NCBI RefSeq assembly: GCF_004345005.1
Contig: NZ_SMMX01000019.1
Coordinates: 1-58,928, forward strand
DNA: 58,928 bases
From: Extibacter muris
GTDB lineage: Bacteria > Bacillota > Clostridia > Lachnospirales > Lachnospiraceae
Direction of reading: 5' to 3'
A program made the position numbers and the translations under genes. The notes beneath the pieces are model-generated. The model ran no database searches. It had not been told where the DNA came from and saw only the letters and a program-made list of their open reading frames with translations. Of the stretch, positions 36,939 through 44,261 are shown one piece after another. How positions within the stretch are numbered: position 1 is the stretch's first letter; each line of letters begins with the position of its first letter.

Positions 36939-37184
36939 CTAACCCAGAAGGCTTTCAAACATCAATGCAAAAGCATAACGAAAGCCCTCCCTGAATCCCT
37001 GCGCCTGTCCTGTGCTGCTGCCAGCGAATACAAGGTCGCCCACCTCGTCCCTGCTCAGGCTTCTGCGGTCATCTGCCTCAGCCAGTAGCTCCTTTATCTC
37101 TTCACTCAGCTTCATGTCCTCATTGACCGCTGTAGAGGACTTGCTGTACGCCTCTTCATAGATTGTGCCTATCCTGTCTATCAT
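36939..37184 (-). CDS. Hypothetical 81-residue protein, related to the 173-residue neighbour
   Basis: Not recognised. The protein is acidic and helical, with SRDEVGDLVFAGSSTGQAQG then FREGFRYAFALM at the C terminus. The 173-residue protein at 37459-37980 has SSRDTREIIKSMSGPIDGVY then KGFRYGYLQGM in the same arrangement. I think they are distant paralogues of one small element-specific family. The gene has GAGGC upstream and lies 11 bp before the integrase gene, so it may be co-expressed with it. Confidence 0.6.
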   Translation of the reverse strand: MIDRIGTIYEEAYSKSSTAVNEDMKLSEEIKELLAEADDRRSLSRDEVGDLVFAGSSTGQAQGFREGFRYAFALMFESLLG

Positions 37185-37302
37185 TATAGCCTCCTGTTCC
37201 TGCTGCCATGCTGCAGCATGATAATCCTTGCTTTTGGGCTATATGACGGTTATAATCAATATAGCCCGTACAGTGTGTGTATTGGGTTATGCTTATTTTT
37301 TG

Positions 37303-37332
37303 GCCCCTTGGGAGTTGCCGCTCCCCTGGGGC
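37303..37332 (+). terminator. Hairpin with plus-strand T-tract, against gene direction
   Basis: GCCCC and GGGAG pair with CTCCC and GGGGC around TTGCCG, then TTTTG. Just upstream on the same strand GGGCTATAT (37236-37244) pairs with ATATAGCCC (37259-37267). Genes here run on the minus strand, so this would stop antisense transcription. Confidence 0.45.
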
Positions 37333-37361
37333 TTTTGTCTTGCCCTCCTTTCAGATTGTGC

Positions 37362-37511
37362 TTATCCTTTGGCAGATGCTCTCTTATCCAGCTCGTCAAC
37401 AAAGCACTGCTTTGCTGTATCATTCCATTCTCCATTTTCGTACATATACCAAAGTTCCTCAGTCGAACTGTTGGTCAGAAGTATCATAATGAGTTCCCGG
37501 CTGTCTTTCAT
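37362..37511 (-). CDS. Hypothetical 49-residue protein
   Basis: Not recognised. The frame starts MKDSRELIMILLTNSSTEEL with AGGCAGGG upstream and ends DELDKRASAKG. It overlaps the end of the 173-residue gene by 53 bp in another frame. An in-frame start at 37550 gives 62 residues. It may be a small regulatory protein of the element; evidence is limited to an open frame with a ribosome site in the operon direction. Confidence 0.45.
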   Translation of the reverse strand: MKDSRELIMILLTNSSTEELWYMYENGEWNDTAKQCFVDELDKRASAKG

Positions 37512-37980
37512 GATATGGCCCTGCCTTTCTGCTCCCGCTATTTGAAGCATAGCTGCTTAAGAATGTCCGGGCATTTCTGGCACGGTTTTCATCCTGGCAT
37601 TGAAGAATATCACATATCACTGATGCTTGATAATTCTCTAAATTGGTCACGCTCTTATATTCTTCGTCATCATACCTGCGCCGAAAGATATCAGCAATTT
37701 GCAATAGATACTGCAGCATGAATACATTCTTTGTATGGCTGGCGTGGTAGTATATGGCCTGCCTCAGCTCATTCTTATACTTCGGCTCGTGGGCCGACTT
37801 TTCCTTCACCTTAGCCTCTGCCGCCTTCATCCCCTGCAGGTATCCGTATCGGAATCCCTTGTAGACGCCATCAATCGGCCCAGACATGCTTTTTATTATT
37901 TCCCTCGTATCGCGAGATGACAAGTCATATCTCGAATTGATTGTTCCAATGCTTTGCTCTAATTTTTCCATCAAGTCCAT
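37459..37980 (-). CDS. Hypothetical 173-residue protein of the element
   Basis: Not recognised. It starts MDLMEKLEQSIGTINSRYDL and has a central motif KGFRYGYLQGMKAAEA shared in pattern with the 81-residue neighbour. The middle (YHASHTKNVFMLQYLLQIAD) looks helical. The C-terminal 50 residues are polar and may be disordered. It has GGCAAGAC-type weak ribosome signal. A hairpin at 38055-38086 lies between it and the upstream gene. Confidence 0.6.
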   Translation of the reverse strand: MDLMEKLEQSIGTINSRYDLSSRDTREIIKSMSGPIDGVYKGFRYGYLQGMKAAEAKVKEKSAHEPKYKNELRQAIYYHASHTKNVFMLQYLLQIADIFRRRYDDEEYKSVTNLENYQASVICDILQCQDENRARNARTFLSSYASNSGSRKAGPYHERQPGTHYDTSDQQFD

Positions 37981-38054
37981 ATTTTTGTCTTGCCCTTCCT
38001 GCCGGGAATATGCTACTATGTAGTTGAATTTATAGAGTAGCTCCGGCTATACCC

Positions 38055-38086
38055 GCCCCTGCCAGAATGTCGGTTCTGGCAAGGGC
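38055..38086 (+). terminator. Hairpin with plus-strand T-tract, against gene direction
   Basis: GCCCCTGCCAGAA pairs with TTCTGGCAAGGGC and is followed by TATTTTTA. It lies between two minus-strand genes, and its T-tract serves the plus strand only. Confidence 0.5.
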
Positions 38087-38091
38087 TATTT

Positions 38092-38373
38092 TTATGCTAC
38101 TGAAAATCTCTTGGTGCTTACCTGTCTCACGTACTGACTATAAAGCCGTTCATGCTCCTGCCGGAACCCCTTGGTATCAAAGCGGCTTGTCAGCACGTCA
38201 GTGAACCTTACCATATAGTCGCCAACCTTCTGCTCCTGAAGGTCTTTCCTCTCCATATCTGCCTTGATTTCGGCTTTCAGGGCGTCTATCTGCCGTTCAA
38301 GCTCCTTCTGCTGCTCTTCCAGCTCTTTGAGCTTCCTGCATCTGTTGGTAATCTTTCTCTCCGTCATTGTCAT
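38092..38373 (-). CDS. Hypothetical coiled-coil protein (phage/element type)
   Basis: This 93-residue protein has an N-terminal charged coiled coil (LKELEEQQKELERQIDALKA) and a C-terminal part with YMVRFTDVLTSRFDTKGFRQ and YSQYVRQVSTKRF. Similar short proteins with an RFDTK..F...H..LY motif occur in Firmicute phages and elements, but their function is unknown to me. AAAGGAG precedes two close ATGs (38373 and 38367). The tandem repeat region at 38405-38625 forms its upstream leader. Confidence 0.62.
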   Translation of the reverse strand: MTMTERKITNRCRKLKELEEQQKELERQIDALKAEIKADMERKDLQEQKVGDYMVRFTDVLTSRFDTKGFRQEHERLYSQYVRQVSTKRFSVA

Positions 38374-38404
38374 AATCTCCTTTCAAACTGAAGTTTTCTT
38401 AAGG

Positions 38405-38625
38405 TTCTGGCCCCGGCTAGGTTCATCTTCTTGGCTATTGATTCCGTAATCGTTCACTCACAAGTATATGGTTCCCGGCTTCACAGCCTTTCGAGCTGTT
38501 CGGTGGCCTTGCAACCCCTGAAGAATCTTCCTGGCTATTACCGACCCCGCAGGCGTTCACAGGTATATGGCTTCAGGTTTGTGAGGGCTTTCGGCTTCCT
38601 CGGTCGCTTTGCTTTCCTTACCTTG
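38405..38625 (-). repeat. Two imperfect ~100-bp tandem repeats, possible structured RNA leader
   Basis: Read on the minus strand, two units share blocks in the same order: GCAA(A/G)GC(G/C)ACCGA, CGAAAG, CCATATACYTGTGA and AATAGCCARGAAGAT. Unit 2 can form ACAGC/GCTGT around TCGAAAG. Unit 1 can form GAGG/CCTC around the same block, closed by CGACC/GGTCG. Conserved blocks with compensating stems suggest RNA structure rather than protein coding; all frames carry stops. The repeats lie directly upstream of the 93-residue gene. Confidence 0.55.
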
Positions 38626-38817
38626 TAAGTACATTATAATACATGGGCACATACATTTCAATTGACATAATACCCAATTTTACATGTTCCCATACCTCTA
38701 TTCTTTGTCTATTATGTACATGGACACATGTATTGACTTATGCTATAATATGAGTATAATAAAGGAGAACCTCGGACTTTTTGGCAACCAATGAATCTTT
38801 ATAAAGGAGGGTGCATT

Positions 38818-39024
38818 ATGCCCGAAGAGAAAAGTTATTATACTGATGCTCGTAAGCGTGCTAATGAAAAATATTTAAAGGAAACTGTAGAGGATATCCG
38901 CATAAGAGTACCAAAGGGGCAGAAGAAAGTTATCAAAGCCCATGCTGATACGCAGGGTGAAAGCATGAATTCTTTTGTTATACGTGCTATTGATGAGACT
39001 ATGGAACGTGACAAGGAAGAATAG
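38818..39024 (+). CDS. Arc-type ribbon-helix-helix DNA-binding protein
   Basis: This 68-residue protein contains EDIRIRVPKGQKKVIKAHAD then ESMNSFVIRAIDETMERD, the beta-strand plus two helices of Arc/MetJ-like repressors. The ATG at 38818 has AAAGGAGGG eight bases upstream; the frame from 38791 is an extension. It is the only plus-strand gene in the left half of the element and stands next to the second toxin locus. It may be an autoregulator or may control the minus-strand operon. Confidence 0.8.
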   Translation: MPEEKSYYTDARKRANEKYLKETVEDIRIRVPKGQKKVIKAHADTQGESMNSFVIRAIDETMERDKEE

Positions 39025-39235
39025 CATTACGCCGGATAGAGCTGAACTTTCAGCCCGGCCAATGGCTGATACTGCTTTTAGGGACTCAGAAAATTAAGAT
39101 ATTCTTGAATCCTGCTGCCAGATACGCGTGGTACTATTAATAGTACCTTCGTGAAATGAGCCTGTGATAGCCGTTTACTGCATTTATAGTATTGTGATAC
39201 TTGATGTTTTACTATAAATGTAGTATAGTAAATAT

Positions 39236-39335
39236 ATGAAAAGGGAAACCGGAAGCGGCTTACCCCAATATGTTAAATGCTTAATTTACATCAAGCCGTC
39301 ACTATTGCGAGTAGTGGCGGCTATTTTCTTCTGTC
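39236..39335 (+). ncRNA. Putative antitoxin RNA, copy 2
   Basis: TTGATG (39201-39206) and TATAGT (39224-39229) are 17 bp apart. The RNA would contain GGGAAACCGGAAGCGGCTTACC and end at the hairpin AGCCGTCACTA/TAGTGGCGGCT (one wobble pair) followed by ATTTTCTT. It overlaps the end of the toxin message. Confidence 0.5.
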
Positions 39336-39413
39336 CTTGAAAATCTGATAGCACAGACCTACAAGGGCAACTATGAGTATACCAAACTGAATCAAGTCAG
39401 AATATGTAACCAC
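39321..39413 (-). CDS. Holin-like type I toxin peptide, copy 2
   Basis: This 30-residue peptide from a GTG start has the same AAAGGAGGG site and differs from copy 1 at two positions (Ser to Gly in the membrane helix, Lys to Arg in the basic tail). Its promoter is TTGCTG (39526-39521), 17 bp, TATAAT (39503-39498). Conservation of the peptide and of its start signals in both copies supports a real gene despite its length. Confidence 0.68.
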   Translation of the reverse strand: MVTYSDLIQFGILIVALVGLCYQIFKDRRK

Positions 39414-39612
39414 ATAGGCACCCTCCTTTCTTACGTCTGGAGGGTGTGACCCCTCCGAAAAGAGGGTAAGCCGCCTCGCTTTGGTTTCCCTGCCCCGATT
39501 ATACCATAGCCTATCTTTTCCAGCAATATTATATTGTCAATGTACTCTGCTCGTAATTCAAGCCAAAAATCCATTTTACCCCCTTAGGCATATATTTCTA
39601 CCCTTGACGGGT

Positions 39613-40131
39613 TTAAATTGATTTTAGCTTCATTTCACCAAAGCAGGAAACAGCATTTTCAACATTACAGACGTTTCTTTCCCTTAATTCTTTCATCCTT
39701 CTCCTTGCACCTTCCCTTTGTTCCTCTGACGCCTTACGGACAGGACTAATCTTAATCCAGCCTATCGGTACTTTGGCGCATATACTGCCGTCCTTATTCT
39801 TTGCTATGATTCTGCACTCTTCCGGCCGGCTCTCTGCCAGCTTCATCACCCTTGTGATGGTTCTGCCCTGTGTGAGACTCAGCGTTGCAGTTTCGCTGTC
39901 CTTTATCCAATCAATCACGTTCTCATTGGGGTAGCGGTCAGGAAGGGCTATCGCATTCGTCTCGCATCCCACTGCCACCGCCAGCCGTTCCAGCGTACTT
40001 GTTTCCAAGCATTTATTCTCAAATATCCAGTCTAACGTGTACAATGTCAGCCCGGTCTGTCTCTCTATATCCTCTTTTCCTATCCCTTTCAGCTCCATCA
40101 GCTCTTTGTATCTGTTCACGTTCAATCTCAT
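39613..40131 (-). CDS. XRE-type helix-turn-helix regulator of the element
   Basis: This 172-residue protein from the ATG at 40131 (MRLNVNRYKELMELKGIGKE) has an N-terminal helix-turn-helix (DIERQTGLTLYTLDWIFENK, TLERLAVAVGC) and a C-terminal region with GSICAKVPIGWIKISPVRKA and a basic REGARRRMKELRER. GGAGG lies eight bases before the ATG. Such proteins accompany integrative elements in Lachnospiraceae. The target is unknown. Confidence 0.7.
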   Translation of the reverse strand: MRLNVNRYKELMELKGIGKEDIERQTGLTLYTLDWIFENKCLETSTLERLAVAVGCETNAIALPDRYPNENVIDWIKDSETATLSLTQGRTITRVMKLAESRPEECRIIAKNKDGSICAKVPIGWIKISPVRKASEEQREGARRRMKELRERNVCNVENAVSCFGEMKLKSI

Positions 40132-40225
40132 ATTGTGCATCCTCCATTCCCTATTTTTCCATATCCGAACGCTCGCTTTTATTTCCGAACGTTAGCATTT
40201 GTTAGCAAGACCTTAGCAAATCTTA

Positions 40226-40483
40226 TCATTTTCGGCGTTCCCATCCTTCCCAATGCTCCGTTCGCCCCTGCATCTCTATCGGCACGATTATGTAAGTGTT
40301 ACCACTGTTTACAACTACATGTTCCCTTTTGCCGGATGTCAGATGTTGGAAAATGTTGGGGCAGAACAATCCATGTAGCATGGGTATCGCTTGCCTTTCC
40401 TGTTTTTTTCCTACTCTATCGCAACGCAACGTTGCAATTGTTCGTTTGTTTTGGAAACTCTGAATCTCAAAGGTGCAGCGCAT
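40226..40483 (-). CDS. Hypothetical 85-residue protein
   Basis: Not recognised. The frame from ATG 40483 (MRCTFEIQSFQNKRTIATLR) overlaps the sigma-factor stop by 17 bp with GAGCGGG before it, which favours coupled translation. It ends VPIEMQGRTEHWEGWERRK. Without it, a 330-bp gap would follow the sigma gene. Confidence is limited because there is no family match. Confidence 0.4.
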   Translation of the reverse strand: MRCTFEIQSFQNKRTIATLRCDRVGKKQERQAIPMLHGLFCPNIFQHLTSGKREHVVVNSGNTYIIVPIEMQGRTEHWEGWERRK

Positions 40484-41495
40484 CCCGCTCAACCTCGCTT
40501 GTCCATGTCCGGGCGTACTCGCCGATGCCGATATGACGGCTTGAAGCTGCGCTCATGTATTCCTCGTAGTACCCCCGGAACTTCTGGCTACGGCTTGGCA
40601 GCCTTAGATTCCTCATTGCCTTACGTTCTATCTGCCGGGCCTTCCCCGGGCCTATGTCCATGCGCTGTGCCGTCTCCTTCACAGTCAACCTGTCCTGGAA
40701 CCTATGCCTTATGACCTGGCTCTGCCCTCCCTCCAGGCTGTCTACCGCCTCCCATAGCTGGTGGCGCATCATTTCGGAATCCAGCCCCTTCATGACATCC
40801 TCTTCCATATCCTCGCCAGACGGTATGCACTCCTCGAAGGTGATTCCTCCATCCTCTCCCGGTATGGGCTGGCTTAAGCTGCTTATGCTGCTCATGCGGA
40901 CGCTTTCCTGTATGGAATGAAGCTTCTCCCGGCTGACCTGAAGGAGATAGCACAAGGCCCGTTCTGACGGCTCCGCACCATAATATTTGCGGTATTCCCC
41001 GGCTATCTTCTTATATCTGCCGACCCATTCACGGGCATGAACCGGGATCCTGATGACGCCGGAGCAGTTCTCTACGTACCTACGCATACCCTGCCTTATC
41101 CAGAAGGCCGCATAGCTGATGAAGGGCGCACCCTGCTCCACATCATAGTGCCTTACGGCTTCACACAAGGAGATATACCCTTCCTGCTCCAAGTCCTCCA
41201 TATCGGCGTAAGGGCTGTACTTCTTCGCCAGCATGGTGATGAATCTCCGGGTCTGCTGCCAGAGCCTGAGCATGTTATCAGCCGTATCCACTCCAGACTG
41301 TATCCGGGCAGCTAGCTGCTCATTGGATAAATCCTCGCTGTTCACTCGCTGTTCAATTGTCTTTTCTCCGTAGTTCGCCCGTTGTTCGTTTAACTTTTTC
41401 TCGTGGTTCGCTCGGGCTTTAATTTGAAAATCCTCTTGCTTCGCTCTTGGTTCAATCTGAAAAATTCCTCGCTTCGTCCTCGCTTCGTTTGACAT
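40467..41495 (-). CDS. Sigma-70-family factor with N-terminal 11-residue repeats
   Basis: This 342-residue protein has region 2 (YADMEDLEQEGYISLCEAVR, YAAFWIRQGMRRYVE), a region-3-like part and region 4 (LTVKETAQRMDIGPGKARQI). The first ~56 residues are five successive 11-residue repeats (ARTKRGIFQIE, PRAKQEDFQIK, ARANHEKKLNE, QRANYGEKTIE, QRVNSEDLSNE), a 33-bp minisatellite at DNA level. A dedicated sigma factor in an integrative element should direct polymerase to element promoters. The target promoters are unknown. Confidence 0.85.
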   Translation of the reverse strand: MSNEARTKRGIFQIEPRAKQEDFQIKARANHEKKLNEQRANYGEKTIEQRVNSEDLSNEQLAARIQSGVDTADNMLRLWQQTRRFITMLAKKYSPYADMEDLEQEGYISLCEAVRHYDVEQGAPFISYAAFWIRQGMRRYVENCSGVIRIPVHAREWVGRYKKIAGEYRKYYGAEPSERALCYLLQVSREKLHSIQESVRMSSISSLSQPIPGEDGGITFEECIPSGEDMEEDVMKGLDSEMMRHQLWEAVDSLEGGQSQVIRHRFQDRLTVKETAQRMDIGPGKARQIERKAMRNLRLPSRSQKFRGYYEEYMSAASSRHIGIGEYARTWTSEVERDALHL

Positions 41496-41545
41496 TTTAG
41501 GCCCACTCCTTTACAATCAAAGTATCTAGTTTTCCCTAGTTGTGG

Positions 41546-41571
41546 GCCTGCCTATTCACATTCCGGCAGGC
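41546..41571 (+). terminator. Hairpin with plus-strand T-tract, against gene direction
   Basis: GCCTGCC pairs with GGCAGGC around TATTCACATTCC and is followed by TCTTTTTA. It lies between two minus-strand genes and faces the other way, like the hairpins at 37303 and 38055. Confidence 0.5.
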
Positions 41572-41576
41572 TCTTT

Positions 41577-41834
41577 TTATGCCTGCTCTATTGCCTGCAA
41601 TGCACACTCAAAGCAGTACCGGGATTCCTCCGTTGGCTCTACCGGATAAATCTGATTGACAATGGGAAGCATCGGGAACACCTGCACCAGCAATGCAAGA
41701 CGATACTTCTTTCTATCGCAATACTCCTCCATGCAACTCATGATTGCCTTTTCATCGTCCTGTCTGGGCTCTCCATAGCAGAAGCCTATCAGATATTATG
41801 TCCCGTTATGTACTACATACCAGTATTTATTCAT
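41577..41834 (-). pseudogene. Small element protein with an in-frame TAA at codon 13
   Basis: GAAGGAGGG precedes an ATG at 41834 that opens MNKYWYVVHNGT, then TAA (41798-41796), then continues in frame YLIGFCYGEPRQDDEKAIMS to a stop at 41577, 86 codons in all. The single stop between two well-matched halves looks like a point nonsense mutation (for example AAA or GAA to TAA). An internal ATG (AIMSCMEEYCDRKK) could restart a shorter product. Function is unknown. Confidence 0.6.
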
Positions 41835-42021
41835 ATACCCTCCTTCTCTTTACTCGTTGGTTCTCCTATACCCAGGCCGCTGGTCAACCAGTTAAAGGCA
41901 AATGCCCTGTTTATAAGGCTTCCATTAACTAGAGGCCCCCCTCCAGTTAATGGCTTTAACTCGTTTAACTCGTTGACCCCCCTCTAGTTAAACAAATTCA
42001 GTATTTATAAGGGTTTCAGCT

Positions 42022-43890
42022 TTACTCGTTGACTTTTTCACTGGGTATAAGAGAGATGTAAAACTTCTTGTCACAAGTTCTACCGCTTCCAGCATTTCGG
42101 TATTTTATCTTTCCTTCTTTCCTTAATTCAGCTTTTGCATTTTTCATAGAATTCTTGGATATGCTCTGGGCCGCCGCCATCGCATCCAGTTCAGCAACCT
42201 CTTTTTCCCCATCTTCCAGGAATGACAAAATAAGCTCTTTCGCCTCTTCCTTCTGTGGCCTCTGCTGAGCCATGAAAGTATTTTCGCTCACAAACTCCCG
42301 GTCTTTCTTCTCTGTATAGCCTTTGTCTATAATCGTGCCGTTCTCAATGGAAAAGAGTACCGTATCTCCGGTCATTCCATAGTTGCATTTTTCATGTGAC
42401 AGATAGCGTACCCCTTTTTCCACAGTATCCCCTACCATCAGCACGCTACGGGATATGTCCCATATATCTGCACTATCCGCTATACGCTTACGTCCATACA
42501 CCCCGCTCTGTTTGTTCGCATGAACTATCACAAGGAAGGTAGACCCGTACTTCTCACCAAGACCAATCAGAGGATTCAAGCATGACCGCATGGCATTCCT
42601 CTGCCCCATCTGGATTTCTGGCGGTATAAAGCTTTGTATTGGGTCAAATATCACCAGTTTCGGCCGATAATATTCAATCAGCCGCTCCAGAAAAGGACTG
42701 TCAAACTTTACCTCAGAAAACCGCTCATCCTTCAAGCTGATGGAATGGATGTTCTCTAATGCGGCCCCTGCTTTCCTCAATCTGCTACGTAGCGTATACT
42801 CTGCTGAATCCTCTGAGGAAAAGAAAAGTACCGTACCCGGTTCTGACTTGATGAAATCTTCCGGAATCCCTCTCTCAAGGAAACAGGGCTTTCCGCTGCT
42901 GACTGCCGCCGCTATATCACACCAGATAGTTGTCTTTCCTGCCCCGCCATCCCCCGCAAGAGTCGTAATCTGATACCGAGGGACGTAATCCGTAATAAGC
43001 CATTCCGGGCTCTTCTCTTCCACTTCCTCCATTGTCACCATTGCAAGGCTGTAATTCTTCTGCTGCCGGAACCTCCCTCCATCAGAAACCGCCGTGTATG
43101 GCGCCGTTCCCTTTTCATATCTCTGCAGTGCAGGGAATATCTCCTTTTCCAGCTCTTCATCTGTAAGCGGTGGGAAACATTTGCAGTTGTTTTCAGCCTT
43201 TACTGCTGCCTTTATCGCTTCATCACTTGCCCCTTTCGCCTGCATGCTGCACACCATCTTCACCATATAATCGGTACGTTGCCCCTCTGGTATCGTGTCC
43301 GGCAGTTCAAAGCCCGAACCTTTAAACGGGTCTGGTACAGGGCCTTGAAGAAATTCTATCACCTTGCTGTCCGCCTGGGCTATGCTGTACTCTCCCGGCT
43401 CCTGTTCCCACGCATATCTACGTCCATTATGATGCATGCTTGGCGGTGCTACAATATAGCCCCCCTCGCCCCGGATGTCTATCCCTTCGTATAGCCCTGC
43501 CCGGGTTCGATTTCTGGCTGAATCTCGGTAAAGGAGATGGTAGCCACCGCGCCCGGTAATGCTTTGGCACGTTTCCGGCATGTTTCCGTTTTCTCTCTCC
43601 CATTCCTTCAACGACTCATACCCATCAATTCCCCTATCCTTGTCAATATCCAAGTCAATGACCACAAGGCCGCCCGATATGCACCCGGTTGCTATCCCTA
43701 TATTCGCATCCGGCCAGCGTGTCCACCAGTCATCGATCTGTTTCCTGTCTGTAGATGCCTTATGCTGCCATTCTGATATGTAGGGCATTTTTCCGGGTGC
43801 TGTCCCTCCTATTCTTGGCGGTTTTATAGGAAGGACAGCAAGCCCCATATCTGCATATTCAAGGGCACACTGTTTCATCGTCTTGTCCAT
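42022..43890 (-). CDS. Prim-pol / RepA-type helicase replication protein
   Basis: This 622-residue protein has an N-terminal bifunctional primase-polymerase domain (GIATGCISGGLVVIDLDIDK with the metal-binding DLD; GRGGYHLLYR) and a C-terminal RecA-like helicase domain with Walker A GDGGAGKTTIWC and Walker B PKLVIFDPIQSF. A polar winged-helix-like tail follows. Such fusions replicate plasmids, satellites and integrative elements after excision. It overlaps the 133-residue gene upstream by 32 bp. A replication origin should be nearby; the repeat-rich 41835-42021 spacer with ACTCGTTGA and AGTTAA repeats is a candidate. Confidence 0.88.
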   Translation of the reverse strand: MDKTMKQCALEYADMGLAVLPIKPPRIGGTAPGKMPYISEWQHKASTDRKQIDDWWTRWPDANIGIATGCISGGLVVIDLDIDKDRGIDGYESLKEWERENGNMPETCQSITGRGGYHLLYRDSARNRTRAGLYEGIDIRGEGGYIVAPPSMHHNGRRYAWEQEPGEYSIAQADSKVIEFLQGPVPDPFKGSGFELPDTIPEGQRTDYMVKMVCSMQAKGASDEAIKAAVKAENNCKCFPPLTDEELEKEIFPALQRYEKGTAPYTAVSDGGRFRQQKNYSLAMVTMEEVEEKSPEWLITDYVPRYQITTLAGDGGAGKTTIWCDIAAAVSSGKPCFLERGIPEDFIKSEPGTVLFFSSEDSAEYTLRSRLRKAGAALENIHSISLKDERFSEVKFDSPFLERLIEYYRPKLVIFDPIQSFIPPEIQMGQRNAMRSCLNPLIGLGEKYGSTFLVIVHANKQSGVYGRKRIADSADIWDISRSVLMVGDTVEKGVRYLSHEKCNYGMTGDTVLFSIENGTIIDKGYTEKKDREFVSENTFMAQQRPQKEEAKELILSFLEDGEKEVAELDAMAAAQSISKNSMKNAKAELRKEGKIKYRNAGSGRTCDKKFYISLIPSEKVNE

Positions 43891-44260
43891 TTTTCAACGC
43901 CTCCATATCCTTAATGCCCTGCTGCCCCTCTGGCACGTTCAACGCCCGCCTGGTGCTCCGCAGTGCCATGAGTGTATTCTTGGCGCGGTTCTCCAATACC
44001 TTGCAGAACTCCGCCATTTCCTCATGGTTGGCAGGGAGGAAATACCCGCCTGCAGAAGAGGAACATATAACTGCCCCTGCTTTCCTTTCTGAAGCAATAT
44101 GCTGCTGCAGCTCCCTGGCAGATGTGCACCCTGTGAGGCGTACAAGCTCTGCCGTACTGATAGCTTTCTCCTTCCCTACTGGAAGAAGGCTTGCTACATG
44201 GTAATCGGCCTTGCCGGGCTGGTTACCTGTATGTACTTGGTTATGCTTACTTTTTGCCAT
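43859..44260 (-). CDS. Hypothetical 133-residue protein, winged-helix-like
   Basis: The central part ISTAELVRLTGCTSARELQQ then HIASERKAGAVICSSSAGGY and FLPAN looks like a small winged helix, as in replication-associated proteins placed between excisionase-like and primase genes of similar elements. The C terminus is basic and helical. It starts one base after the DUF6462-like gene ends and overlaps the primase gene. Exact function is unknown. Confidence 0.65.
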   Translation of the reverse strand: MAKSKHNQVHTGNQPGKADYHVASLLPVGKEKAISTAELVRLTGCTSARELQQHIASERKAGAVICSSSAGGYFLPANHEEMAEFCKVLENRAKNTLMALRSTRRALNVPEGQQGIKDMEALKNGQDDETVCP

Positions 44261-44261
44261 G

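Larger units (their letters stand above)
39092..39530. repeat. Type I toxin-antitoxin repeat, copy 2 (inside the element)
   Basis: Near-copy of 35042-35500 in the same orientation. All parts are kept: palindrome, plus-strand promoter, hairpin, 30-codon ORF, ribosome site and toxin promoter. The sequence around the antitoxin body is more diverged than the toxin leader. Confidence 0.85.

Noticed and set aside
37218-37721. 167-codon plus-strand frame in the element
   Set aside because: It is opposite two minus-strand genes with ribosome sites. Its sequence is rich in Cys/Leu/Phe shadows without family likeness.
38405-38625. CRISPR array
   Set aside because: Only two imperfect ~100-bp units without regular short repeats or unique spacers. 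No cas genes are in the window.
43495-43520. GGGTTCGATT T-loop-like sequence
   Set aside because: It lies inside the prim-pol gene and no cloverleaf can be drawn.
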